Shown piece by piece: positions 15,019 to 22,654 of a stretch of 23,296 nt of DNA. Under the pieces are notes generated by a model. That model was not told the origin of the DNA. It saw nothing but the letters and a program-made list of their open reading frames with translations, and made no database searches. The first letter of the stretch is position 1. Each line of letters opens with the position of its first letter. Source of the stretch: an uncultured Burkholderiales bacterium (GTDB lineage: Bacteria; Pseudomonadota; Gammaproteobacteria; Burkholderiales; Burkholderiaceae_C); NCBI GenBank assembly GCA_903953985.1, contig CAJBLW010000419.1:1-23296 (forward strand), written 5' to 3'. Position numbers and translations under genes: made by a program.

Positions 15019-15690
15019 TCAGGGCCTGCAAGAGGCGATCACGCCAGTGAGGTAGGCGTGTAACCAGACCGCCGTCATGGGGCCAGATACCACCTGGATT
15101 GATGAACTGGAGCCGGCAGGCATGCTGGCTTTCAAATCCTTTTCGGCTGTAATCAACACGACCGACAAAGGCATATTTCCGCGCTGGTTAAAGTTCTCAA
15201 GAGCCTGGAAAGTCTTTTCTTGTTGGGACCTTGGCATCGACATTTCGACCACAATCATGTCTGGTTTGAGGCTTGACAATTCCAGCAAAGCCTCTGTCAC
15301 CGAGTCGAAGAAATTCACGCCAATCGGCAAGCTCCATGATGCGCATTCCGCTTGGAGTCCCAAAAACAAAGGGGGCGATTCAATCACGATCGTGACATTG
15401 GGCTTGTGCGAAGGTTTGTAATGAGAACCCACCACATGTCGTGAAACTGTTTGGTAATCCATGATCGAGTCCAGCGATATGCGGCGATGTCCACCACGGG
15501 TTTTCCATCCTTTGAGGTCACCCTGATCGACCAAAGTTTGAACCAAGGTGGTAGACAAACCCAAAATGCGCGCAGCTTCTGCAGTACTCAAAAATTGTGG
15601 CGTCTGAGTCACAGTCTTGGATGAAGAACTGGTTTTGTGGGTTGCGTGAGGGCGATCAGTTTCGATAACAGGGGAAGATTCATCGGACAT
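15019..15690 (-). CDS. Regulator with excisionase/BldC-like HTH and degenerate receiver domain
   Basis: A 223-residue cytosolic protein. Residues 1-30 are Ser/Thr-rich and likely flexible. Residues 32-80 form a MerR-like excisionase-type HTH: FLSTAEAARILGLSTTLVQ followed by the wing KTRGGHRRISLDSI. Residues 98-215 look like a response-regulator receiver: TIVIESPP where the acidic pocket belongs, then PDMIVVEMSMP and VVLITAEKD. The phospho-acceptor Asp is replaced by Glu149 and the acidic pair is largely lost, so normal phosphorylation seems unlikely. GGAG precedes the ATG at good spacing. The gene follows the HlyD-type gene by 28 bp, as the last member of the secretion operon. Control of that operon or its substrate is the natural guess. 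Confidence 0.82.
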   Translation of the reverse strand: MSDESSPVIETDRPHATHKTSSSSKTVTQTPQFLSTAEAARILGLSTTLVQTLVDQGDLKGWKTRGGHRRISLDSIMDYQTVSRHVVGSHYKPSHKPNVTIVIESPPLFLGLQAECASWSLPIGVNFFDSVTEALLELSSLKPDMIVVEMSMPRSQQEKTFQALENFNQRGNMPLSVVLITAEKDLKASMPAGSSSSIQVVSGPMTAVWLHAYLTGVIASCRP

Positions 15691-15718
15691 GTTGATGCTC
15701 CATTTCTAAGTTGTTATT

Positions 15719-16930
15719 TCACCGTTCACGCAAAGCTTGCGTGACGTTCTGCAGAGGACGGAAAAGGTACTCAAGAACGGTCTTGTAGCCCGTGCGGATT
15801 TCCACAGATGCCGTCATGCCTGGGGAAGGAGTCAGACGCAAACCGTTGCGCAAATCGGTTGTCTCTTTCACGCGAACAATGATCCTGTAGAAGCCTTCTT
15901 CAAGCTCCACGGGGTTGCCGGGCTTCTTTTGTTTTTCATCACGCAAGGTGTCGGGACTCAAATGCTCCAAAACACCTTCGAGTCCGCCATATTTGTTGAA
16001 GTCATAAGCGGTCAGCTTCACCACAGCTGCTTGGCCAACTTTCAAGAATGCCACTTCAGAAGGCTTGACATAAGCTTCCACCAACATCACATCTTCAGTG
16101 GGAACGATTTCTAAAATCGGTTGACCCGCTTGCACAACGCCACCTACGGTGGTGATTTGTACATTCTTAACGACCCCTTTCATGGGCGAACGAATCGTTG
16201 TGCGGAGGAATGCATCTTCCCGCGCAGAGGCATTTTCTTTGGTCTGAGAAAGCTCGGATGCCACCCGTGTCAGCTCGTTGTTGGCATCTGTGAGGTAACG
16301 ATTTTGTCTTTCGGCACGTTGTCCCATCAGCTCCGATTGCTGGCGTTTAAGGCGGAGCAACTCAACTTCAGACATCACGCCTTGGCGCACCATGGGCTCT
16401 GTGATGGTCAACTCCCGAGTGACGGCGGCCAAGGAGGTGTCCAAGGCTTCCAAAGACTGGGTTAACGAGCGCTTTCGGGCATTGAATGCCTGCAGCTCTT
16501 GTCGCATCAGTTCGGGGTGCGCATTGAGGGCCGTTGGGAAAACGAGTGCAGTGCCATAGGCCTCTGCTTTGAGCCGAGCAGACAAGGCGGTTAAGGAGAG
16601 AAATTTTTCCTGCGCCTCCCTGAAAACAGCACCTGTCCGTGCATCGTCGATTTGCAAAAGAATCTGATCCTTTTCAACGACACTGCCTTCTCGGACAAAC
16701 AATTCACTCAAGACCCCAGAGTCAAGACTTTGGATGACTTGTTCTCGGCTGGTGGGGATCACCTTGCCTTGGCCGCGTGTGATTTCGTCAAGCTCGAACA
16801 TGGCGGCCCAAACCAGGGCTAAAACCAGAGTCAGCCCGGTGGCCCAGACCAGCATCTGGCTGGCGCGACGTTCGTCATCTTCAACAGTTTTGACGCCAAA
16901 GCCTGAACGGCTGGCTTTGCGCATGGTCAT
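15719..16930 (-). CDS. Type I secretion periplasmic adaptor (HlyD/LapC family)
   Basis: A membrane fusion protein of 403 residues that links the inner-membrane ABC exporter to the TolC-like channel. It has a short cytosolic N-terminus, one transmembrane helix at about 27-45 (LVWATGLTLVLALVWAAMF), and the lipoyl half-motif GQGKVIPTSREQVIQSLDSG. A long coiled coil (about 100-250) is followed by the second lipoyl half with TTIRSPMKGVVKNVQ and GQPILEIVP. The C-terminal GMTASVEIRTGYKTVLEYLF is typical of the HlyD/LapC group. Its ATG overlaps the exporter's stop by 4 bp (ATGA), indicating translational coupling. Confidence 0.93.
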   Translation of the reverse strand: MTMRKASRSGFGVKTVEDDERRASQMLVWATGLTLVLALVWAAMFELDEITRGQGKVIPTSREQVIQSLDSGVLSELFVREGSVVEKDQILLQIDDARTGAVFREAQEKFLSLTALSARLKAEAYGTALVFPTALNAHPELMRQELQAFNARKRSLTQSLEALDTSLAAVTRELTITEPMVRQGVMSEVELLRLKRQQSELMGQRAERQNRYLTDANNELTRVASELSQTKENASAREDAFLRTTIRSPMKGVVKNVQITTVGGVVQAGQPILEIVPTEDVMLVEAYVKPSEVAFLKVGQAAVVKLTAYDFNKYGGLEGVLEHLSPDTLRDEKQKKPGNPVELEEGFYRIIVRVKETTDLRNGLRLTPSPGMTASVEIRTGYKTVLEYLFRPLQNVTQALRER

Positions 16931-19155
16931 GACGATGCTCCTTGGTTCTTCACACCATTGACATCAATGCCACGCGACAATTTGTCAATCATTTCCTGCT
17001 TGGGTCCAAGGGCCACGCATTGGCCACTGTCGACGACGGCAATCAAATCCACCCACTCCAGGAGTTGGGGCCTGTGGGTGGCCATCAGGAGTGTTCGTCC
17101 TTGCAACCAATCCTTCAGGACGGTAATGACGCGCGCTTCTGTGTTTTGGTCCATGTTGGAGGTGGGCTCGTCCATGAAAACCAATTGAGGGTTGCGCAGC
17201 ATCATGCGAGCGATGGAGAGCAATTGGCGCTGGCCACCCGACAAACCACCCCCCGCTTCAGTGACGGGCATGTCCAAGCCCAGCGGGTGCGTAGCGACGA
17301 TGTCATAAATGTTCAAAGCGTTGAGCACATCAATGATCTTGGTATCGGTGATCCAGCTGTCGGCCAAGATCAGGTTGTCGCGCACAGTGCCCATGAACAA
17401 CTGTGGGTCTTGGCCCACGTAACCTATGCGACTGCGAACCTCACTGGGCTCGATTTGCTGCAGATCCACGCCGTCAAGTCGAATGCTGCCGGCACCGGGG
17501 GCATAAAGACCCGCCATCAACCGCAACAAGGTGCTTTTTCCACTGCCGACGCGGCCGAGCATGGCGACTTTTTGACCCGGGGCAATCTGAATAGAGAGTT
17601 TTTTGATCACCGGAATCTTGTGTTCGCCTGGATAGGCAAATTCAAGTGCTTCGGCTTGTAGACCCCCCTGAATGTTTTCGGGGACCAAGTAATTGCGACC
17701 ATGCACCCGATCTCGAGGACGCTTCATCAGGCCATCCAGTGTCTCCAGCGACGTCGCGGCTTGCTGGTAACGAGACGCCAAGGACATGACGCTGGCCAAA
17801 GGTGCAATGGCACGCCCCGCCAAGATCACCGATGCAATCAGACCACCCAGAGTCAACTGGTTGGCGTGGATGAGGTAAACGCCACCCACCACCATGGCCA
17901 CGGTGATCATTTGCTGGACCGACGTGGTCAGTCCCATGATCCAGTTGGTCATGCTGCGAATACGCTTGTAAGAGTCGGCACCCGCCAGGTTGGACATTTC
18001 CCAGCGCCTCTGCAAATAGCTTTCGGCGTTATGAGCTTTGAGCAATTCGAGGTTGAGGACAGACTCCACCAAAACGCTTTGCTTGTCGCCCGACTCCTTC
18101 ATGTTCTCGCGCATGGCGGTCATCAGCGGCTTTTGTGCAAGCAGCCCAATGATGATCAGCACAGGTACGGCCAGTGCAGGGATCCATACCAGTGGACCTC
18201 CGACCATGGCAATCAAGGCCAGAAACATCAAGACGAAAGGCATGTCTGCCAACAAGACGAGAGAGGCTGAGGAAAAGAAGTCCCGCAGCGATTCGAAGTC
18301 CCGCATGGAACTTGCAAAAATACCCGCAGACTGTGGTCGATGCTCCAGGCGAATGGCCATGATCTCGCGCAAGAGTGTCGCGTTGATGGCCAAATCGGCC
18401 TTTTTGCCCCCCAGATCGACCAGGCGGGCTTTGAGCCAGCGCATGATGAATTCCAAGAAAATGGCGACAGACGTGCCAATGGCCAAGGTCCACAAGGAAG
18501 TGTAGGCACCCGTAGGCACCACACGGTCGTAGACGTTCATGGTGAAAAAGATCGAGGCCAGCGTGAGGATGTTGGCCACCACCGTGGCCACCATGGACTC
18601 CACGTAAAAAGCGCGAAAGCGCCAAAGCGTTCCCCAAAACCAGTTGAAGGCCGAGCCTTGCATGGGGGTCAAGGTTTGGTCATGACGCGTCGGTGGCAGT
18701 TTCAGGGCCAAGACCTCGGGGCGTGCCAAGGCCTGCAATTCGGCCAGAGAAATCCGATGGTCCTCCATGCCTTTGTCGGCCCACAAGACGATGGCTTCGT
18801 CTCCCTGAATGGAGCGCAGTACACAGGCTCGCCCATCGATCAAGGGCATTAACACGGGGAGAACGTAGTGTGGAATCTCGGACAAACGAACCGTTGACCA
18901 CGCGGCCATCAAGCCGTTTTTGTGCGCCATGTCGGGATAGGCGGACAAGGGCACTCGGTTTTGATTGTCGAGAGCAAACCCCGCTCGCATCACTTGATAG
19001 TGCACGGGCCGACCCAGCAGTTTCGCGGCCATGGTCATGCACAGCAGCAAGGGGTCGGCCATCGCCTCAGACCTCTGGGCGGGGCGAGGCGGGGCATCGT
19101 CGATGATGGGGGATGAGGTACCGCCCGTGGTGGGCAATGGGATCAATTTAGCCAT
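16927..19155 (-). CDS. Type I secretion ABC transporter, permease/ATPase (LapB-like)
   Basis: A 742-residue fused exporter of the inner membrane. Residues 35-150 form a C39-like domain; the usual catalytic cysteine motif is not evident, so it probably binds the substrate without cleaving it, as in RTX and LapB exporters. The transmembrane domain spans about 180-465. The nucleotide-binding domain has Walker A GRVGSGKST (534-542), signature LSGGQRQ (638-644), Walker B LVFMDEP (658-664) and the H-loop His694 in MATHRPQ. LapB-type systems export large RTX adhesins that build biofilms. The gene lies 28 bp after the TolC-like gene. No RTX protein, LapD or LapG is in the window. Confidence 0.93.
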   Translation of the reverse strand: MAKLIPLPTTGGTSSPIIDDAPPRPAQRSEAMADPLLLCMTMAAKLLGRPVHYQVMRAGFALDNQNRVPLSAYPDMAHKNGLMAAWSTVRLSEIPHYVLPVLMPLIDGRACVLRSIQGDEAIVLWADKGMEDHRISLAELQALARPEVLALKLPPTRHDQTLTPMQGSAFNWFWGTLWRFRAFYVESMVATVVANILTLASIFFTMNVYDRVVPTGAYTSLWTLAIGTSVAIFLEFIMRWLKARLVDLGGKKADLAINATLLREIMAIRLEHRPQSAGIFASSMRDFESLRDFFSSASLVLLADMPFVLMFLALIAMVGGPLVWIPALAVPVLIIIGLLAQKPLMTAMRENMKESGDKQSVLVESVLNLELLKAHNAESYLQRRWEMSNLAGADSYKRIRSMTNWIMGLTTSVQQMITVAMVVGGVYLIHANQLTLGGLIASVILAGRAIAPLASVMSLASRYQQAATSLETLDGLMKRPRDRVHGRNYLVPENIQGGLQAEALEFAYPGEHKIPVIKKLSIQIAPGQKVAMLGRVGSGKSTLLRLMAGLYAPGAGSIRLDGVDLQQIEPSEVRSRIGYVGQDPQLFMGTVRDNLILADSWITDTKIIDVLNALNIYDIVATHPLGLDMPVTEAGGGLSGGQRQLLSIARMMLRNPQLVFMDEPTSNMDQNTEARVITVLKDWLQGRTLLMATHRPQLLEWVDLIAVVDSGQCVALGPKQEMIDKLSRGIDVNGVKNQGASS

Positions 19156-19183
19156 GTTGAATTTATGAGGGTCGGTACATCGT

Positions 19184-20533
19184 TCATTGGGCTGGTGCAG
19201 TCACCAGACCGGGCTCTGCTGCAAAGCGTTTGGCCAGTTCGCCAGTTGCCGCCAGCACGCGTACACGAGCGAGACGTTCATCGTGAAAGGCGGCTCTGGC
19301 CGCACTGCGGTACCCGAATGTGTCGGCTTGGATGTTCAAAAGATCCAACAAGGAACGCCTGGCGACCCGAAACTGCTGTCGGTAGGCGTCGACCAACTTG
19401 TCGCCCACAAGGGTCTGTGCACTGCCCGTATCAGAACGGCCTTTGGCCGAAGCCCACTCTTGCCAGGCAAGCGCTGCTTTTTCACGGGCCAGCAGGCGAG
19501 CTTCTTCCAATGCAAACTCTGCTGACTTCACCTGGTTGACAGCACTTTCAACCAATGCCGAGGTGCCGCCGCCGTTGTAGAAAGGCGCATTGACCTGAAG
19601 TTGGGTCAAGGCTTCTTGTTTGCCAGTCATGACGTTGTTTTGACGTGACAGCGCCAAGTCGACGGTGGGCCAGTATTGCCCCTTGGCCTGACGCACACTG
19701 GCCTGTGCCGCCTGTAGCTGGGCGCGAGCTTGCGCAATGGTCGCCAAGTCTTCGGAGACCAAATCAATGGCCTTGCTCAAAGAATTGGGGATGCGGCCCA
19801 AAACGCCAGAGTCAGACATGGCCGCGTCCAAGTTGATGGGCCGTGCATCCATTTCACCTTTCCAGAATCGACGCAAGCGCTGCATGGCTTGCGCAAAATC
19901 TGACTTGCGCTGCTGCAAGGCCAAGGTGGCGTTTTCCATGCGCACCAAGGCTTGCTCGTAATCCACCCGGCGTCCAGTGTCGGCTTGGGCAATTTTTTGA
20001 ATGTCATTCAGGGTTTCGCGGTGGGCGTTCACGTTGCGAACGGCCAGGCTGTACAAATCGGCGGTTTTGTCCCAATTGATATAGGCTTCAGCAGCCAGTT
20101 GCGCCACCTCGTCCAGTGTGTTGGCTTGCTGGTACTCGGAGGCCAGTGCCAATGCTTCGGCTCGCTGAGCTTCGGCTTCAATCTTGCCGCCCGACCAGAG
20201 GTTGAGTCGAGCTGTTGGGGTCATGGCGGTTCGCTGTGTGCCAACGGGTAGGGTGCCGGAATTGGCCGTCGCGCTGACGCCGAGTTGAGGGTAATGAGCG
20301 CTGCGCGCTCGTGCGATGTCGCTGCGGGTGGCTGCCGCACGTGCGGAAGCTGACAAAACGGCTGGGTAGGTCTGCAAGGCCTGATTCACCACTTGAGGCA
20401 ATGTCTGCGCATGCAGCGCAACAGGCAATAGGACGCCCGTCAAGACGAACCAAGTGGTCGTATAAGTGGCAAAAGACCCAAAAAACGGCTTTTGATGCTT
20501 TGAACTCCACAGAATGTATTTTCGACGGATCAT
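19184..20533 (-). CDS. TolC-family outer membrane channel of the type I secretion system
   Basis: An outer-membrane efflux protein of about 449 residues, first gene of the secretion operon. A signal peptide is visible after a long polar lead: the helix WFVLTGVLLPVALHA followed by QTLPQVV. The mature part has two repeats of the efflux-protein pattern, including YPAVLSASARAAATRSDIA, SAHYPQLGVSA and NLWSGGKI, then RAQLQAAQASVRQAKGQYWP and NAPFYNGGGTSALVESA. That is the usual TolC architecture. I chose the ATG at 20533; the open frame reaches back to a TTG at 20620, but that would add 29 residues ahead of the signal peptide. No strong ribosome site precedes 20533, so the start is less sure than the family. 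Confidence 0.9.
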   Translation of the reverse strand: MIRRKYILWSSKHQKPFFGSFATYTTTWFVLTGVLLPVALHAQTLPQVVNQALQTYPAVLSASARAAATRSDIARARSAHYPQLGVSATANSGTLPVGTQRTAMTPTARLNLWSGGKIEAEAQRAEALALASEYQQANTLDEVAQLAAEAYINWDKTADLYSLAVRNVNAHRETLNDIQKIAQADTGRRVDYEQALVRMENATLALQQRKSDFAQAMQRLRRFWKGEMDARPINLDAAMSDSGVLGRIPNSLSKAIDLVSEDLATIAQARAQLQAAQASVRQAKGQYWPTVDLALSRQNNVMTGKQEALTQLQVNAPFYNGGGTSALVESAVNQVKSAEFALEEARLLAREKAALAWQEWASAKGRSDTGSAQTLVGDKLVDAYRQQFRVARRSLLDLLNIQADTFGYRSAARAAFHDERLARVRVLAATGELAKRFAAEPGLVTAPAQ

Positions 20534-20603
20534 TGCGGTTGAAATACTAACTACATTAAAAATGAAATTCTCGCTAAAAAAAAAGAATGACGAATCCTCC
20601 AAT

Positions 20604-20615
20604 TGGGGTACCCCA
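20604..20615. promoter_or_regulatory. Perfect 12-bp palindrome upstream of the TolC-like gene
   Basis: TGGGGTACCCCA is a perfect palindrome, 70 bp before the chosen start of the secretion operon. It is G+C-rich inside AT-rich DNA, so it stands out. It may be an operator, perhaps for the HTH-receiver protein encoded last in the operon. Chance occurrence of a 12-bp palindrome is not negligible. Confidence 0.35.
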
Positions 20616-20702
20616 GACAAATAAATAGCCGAAAATGGTGATTTCGTGAAAAAAGATGCTCAGCACCCAAACGCCGCGCAAAAAAATGGGGCAACGAAGG
20701 TG

Positions 20703-20742
20703 CTTGCTTGACGAAGAATAAGGATTGGGACAATCAAGCAAG
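20703..20742. repeat. 9-bp inverted repeat with 22-bp spacer
   Basis: CTTGCTTGA at 20703-20711 is perfectly repeated in inverted form as TCAAGCAAG at 20734-20742. No U-tract follows on either side, so it is not a typical terminator. It could be an operator pair or part of an RNA structure in the leader of the secretion operon. Confidence 0.35.
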
Positions 20743-21006
20743 ACCGCCCCGTGCCTGAAAGAATCTGAATTTAGATTTTCCGAAACGTGAACAGCGTTTG
20801 AAGGAGCTGCTTCTCCGTTAATACAATTTACTAGTAGTTAAGATATCGAATTATGCAGCCAAATAGTTCTTATAAATCAATAAATATGACTTCAAGACCA
20901 ATTCATTAGAGTTGTTTCGCCGCGTCTGGAATTGGCGCGCACCTGTGAAGTCTGGTCGAATCCCAGCGAACGCCAAGCCGCACGCTAAAAGCAAAAATAG
21001 GCCAGC

Positions 21007-21711
21007 TCAGACGCCGTAACGGTCCCGATAGGCCTGCACAGGGCCCAGGTGAGCCTGCAACTCAGGCTGGTTTTGACGGGCCAGGAAAGCCAGCAGGTCT
21101 GAAAGTTGGGCGATGGTACTCACCTGCATGCCCAAAGTGTGGCGCACATATTGAACCGCGCTGTGCGACAAGTCCTTGATCGTGCCGTCGGCCTGTTTTT
21201 CAGTGGCCATTTCCTGGCGATCCAGTGCAATCGCGATGGCATGTGGTGTGGCCCCTGCGGCCTTGATGAGCGCAATCGACTCGCGTGCAGCGGTGCCCGC
21301 GCTCATCACATCGTCCACGATCAGCACGCGGCCCTGTAGGGGCGCACCCACCAATGAGCCGCCTTCGCCATGGTCCTTGGCTTCCTTGCGGTTGTAGGCA
21401 AAGGGCACGTTCTTGCCCAGGCGGGCCAGTTCGATGGCCACTGCCGCGCCCAGTGGGATGCCCTTGTAGGCCGGGCCGAAGATCATGTCGAACTCGATGC
21501 CACTGGTCAGCAAGGCTTTTGCATAGAATTGCGCCAGTCGACTCAGCTTGGCACCGTCGTCAAATAGACCGGCGTTGAAAAAGTAGGGGCTCATGCGACC
21601 GGCTTTGGTATTGAATTGCCCAAAGCGCAAGACGCCAGAATCGACCGCAAACTGCACAAATTCCTGAGCAAGCGCCTGCATCTCGGCGCTGCTTGCCTGT
21701 CCTGTCACCAT
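21007..21711 (-). CDS. pyrE: Orotate phosphoribosyltransferase
   Basis: This enzyme joins orotate and PRPP to orotidine 5'-monophosphate in pyrimidine synthesis. The 234 residues have FGQFNTKAGRMSPYFFNAGL near the N-terminus, FGPAYKGIPLGAA for the pyrophosphate loop, FAYNRKEAKDHGEGG for the mobile catalytic loop, and the PRPP motif VLIVDDVMSAGTA (129-141). The ATG at 21711 has AAGGA 7 bp upstream, on the - strand inside the xth gene. An internal ATG at 21681 aligns with the start of the E. coli protein and is a possible alternative. The chosen start overlaps the xth start codon on the other strand. Core housekeeping gene, probably resident chromosome. Confidence 0.95.
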   Translation of the reverse strand: MVTGQASSAEMQALAQEFVQFAVDSGVLRFGQFNTKAGRMSPYFFNAGLFDDGAKLSRLAQFYAKALLTSGIEFDMIFGPAYKGIPLGAAVAIELARLGKNVPFAYNRKEAKDHGEGGSLVGAPLQGRVLIVDDVMSAGTAARESIALIKAAGATPHAIAIALDRQEMATEKQADGTIKDLSHSAVQYVRHTLGMQVSTIAQLSDLLAFLARQNQPELQAHLGPVQAYRDRYGV

Positions 21712-22513
21712 GGGGAAATCCTTGTTCAAACTCACCAGCCTCAACCTCAACGGCATCCGCTCGGCCACGACCAAAGGCTTAGAAGCCTGGCTGGCGCAAG
21801 AAAAACCCGATTGTATTGGCGTGCAAGAGGTCAAAGCCCAAGCCCCCGATGTGGCGGGCAAGTTTGAAGAGCTCGCAGGACTGAAGGGTTACTTTCATTT
21901 CGCCGAGAAAAAAGGCTACTCGGGCGTGGGTGTTTACACCCGCCACGAACCCAGTGACGTGGTGGTGGGTTTTGACGGCGGCGAGTTCGATGTCGAAGGG
22001 CGTTATGTCGAAACGCGCTTCGACACGCCAGCGCGCAAGCTGTCCATCATCAGTGTGTACTTTCCCAGCGGTTCGTCTGGCCCCGAGCGGCAAGAGGCCA
22101 AGTTTCGATTCTTGAGCGTGATGTACCCCCACCTGATGGCCCTCAAGGCCGAGCGCGACTTCATCGTGTGCAGCGACGTGAACATTGCGCATCAGCAGGC
22201 TGATTTGAAAAACTGGCGCAGCAACCAGAAGAACAGTGGTTTTCTTCCCGAGGAGCGCGCCTGGATGACGCAGCTGACCACCGAAGGGGGACTGGTGGAT
22301 GTGTACCGCCGACTGCAGCCGCACACCACCGACGATTGCTACACCTGGTGGAGCAATCGAGGTCAAGCCTATGCCAACAACGTGGGCTGGCGCCTGGACT
22401 ACCACCTGGCCACGCCCGCCGTGGCCGAAAAGGCCCGCACCGAGCACATTTACAAAGGCGAGAAGTTTTCAGACCATGCGCCGATCACGATCGGCTACGA
22501 CCTGAGTTTGTGA
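21710..22513 (+). CDS. xth: Exodeoxyribonuclease III
   Basis: A DNA-repair 3'-5' exonuclease and AP endonuclease of 267 residues, full length. The exonuclease-endonuclease-phosphatase fold shows LNLNGIRSA with Asn12, GVQEVKA with metal-binding Glu40, GYSGVGVYTRH, SDVNIAHQQADLKNW with Asp156 and Asn158, NNVGWRLDYHLAT with Asp230, and SDHAPIT with the catalytic Asp255-His256 pair. The ATG at 21710 lies in a CCATGG shared with the pyrE start on the other strand. No good ribosome site precedes it, and a TTG at 21722 is an alternative start. The divergent pairing of pyrE and xth leaves no intergenic space. Confidence 0.95.
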   Translation: MGKSLFKLTSLNLNGIRSATTKGLEAWLAQEKPDCIGVQEVKAQAPDVAGKFEELAGLKGYFHFAEKKGYSGVGVYTRHEPSDVVVGFDGGEFDVEGRYVETRFDTPARKLSIISVYFPSGSSGPERQEAKFRFLSVMYPHLMALKAERDFIVCSDVNIAHQQADLKNWRSNQKNSGFLPEERAWMTQLTTEGGLVDVYRRLQPHTTDDCYTWWSNRGQAYANNVGWRLDYHLATPAVAEKARTEHIYKGEKFSDHAPITIGYDLSL

Positions 22514-22530
22514 CTTGTGGGGTGGTGAGC

Positions 22531-22653
22531 ATGGACCCCGGATCAAGCCCGGGGTGACAGTAGAGAGACCGCTGATCAAGCCTGGGGTGTCAGTTGAGAA
22601 TTATCATCTCGGACTTTTTTGCTTTGTCATCCCGGACGTGATCCGGGATCCAT
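22531..22653. repeat. Cluster of palindromic intergenic repeats
   Basis: Three related units lie between two convergent genes. Unit 1 (22531-22559) has CCCCGGATCAAGCCCGGGG with an ATGGA lead and TGACA tail. Unit 2 (22571-22593) is a shorter, diverged copy with GATCAAGCCTGGGGTGTCAG. Unit 3 (22625-22653) is an inverted 29-bp copy with TCCCGGACGTGATCCGGGA. Each full unit can fold as a small hairpin, and units 1 and 3 can pair with each other to form a larger one. This is the style of short dispersed repeats found between genes in many Proteobacteria. Between converging genes they may also end transcription in both directions. Confidence 0.75.
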
Positions 22654-22654
22654 C

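Larger units (their letters stand above)
20534..21006. other. AT-rich intergenic region between pyrE and the secretion operon
   Basis: No protein gene is convincing in these 473 bases. The region is clearly richer in A+T than its surroundings and should hold the promoter of the secretion operon on the - strand. It carries two inverted repeats listed separately. A weak TTCACG-N17-TATTTA pair can be read on the - strand near 20625-20655, but its match to sigma-70 consensus is poor. I see no clear rho-independent terminator for pyrE. Confidence 0.5.

Noticed and set aside
13863..15050. A 395-codon + frame joining the ligase region, SDR fragment and tRNA half
   Set aside because: It is a chance open frame; only the SDR part is protein-like, and its end reads through the tRNA sequence.
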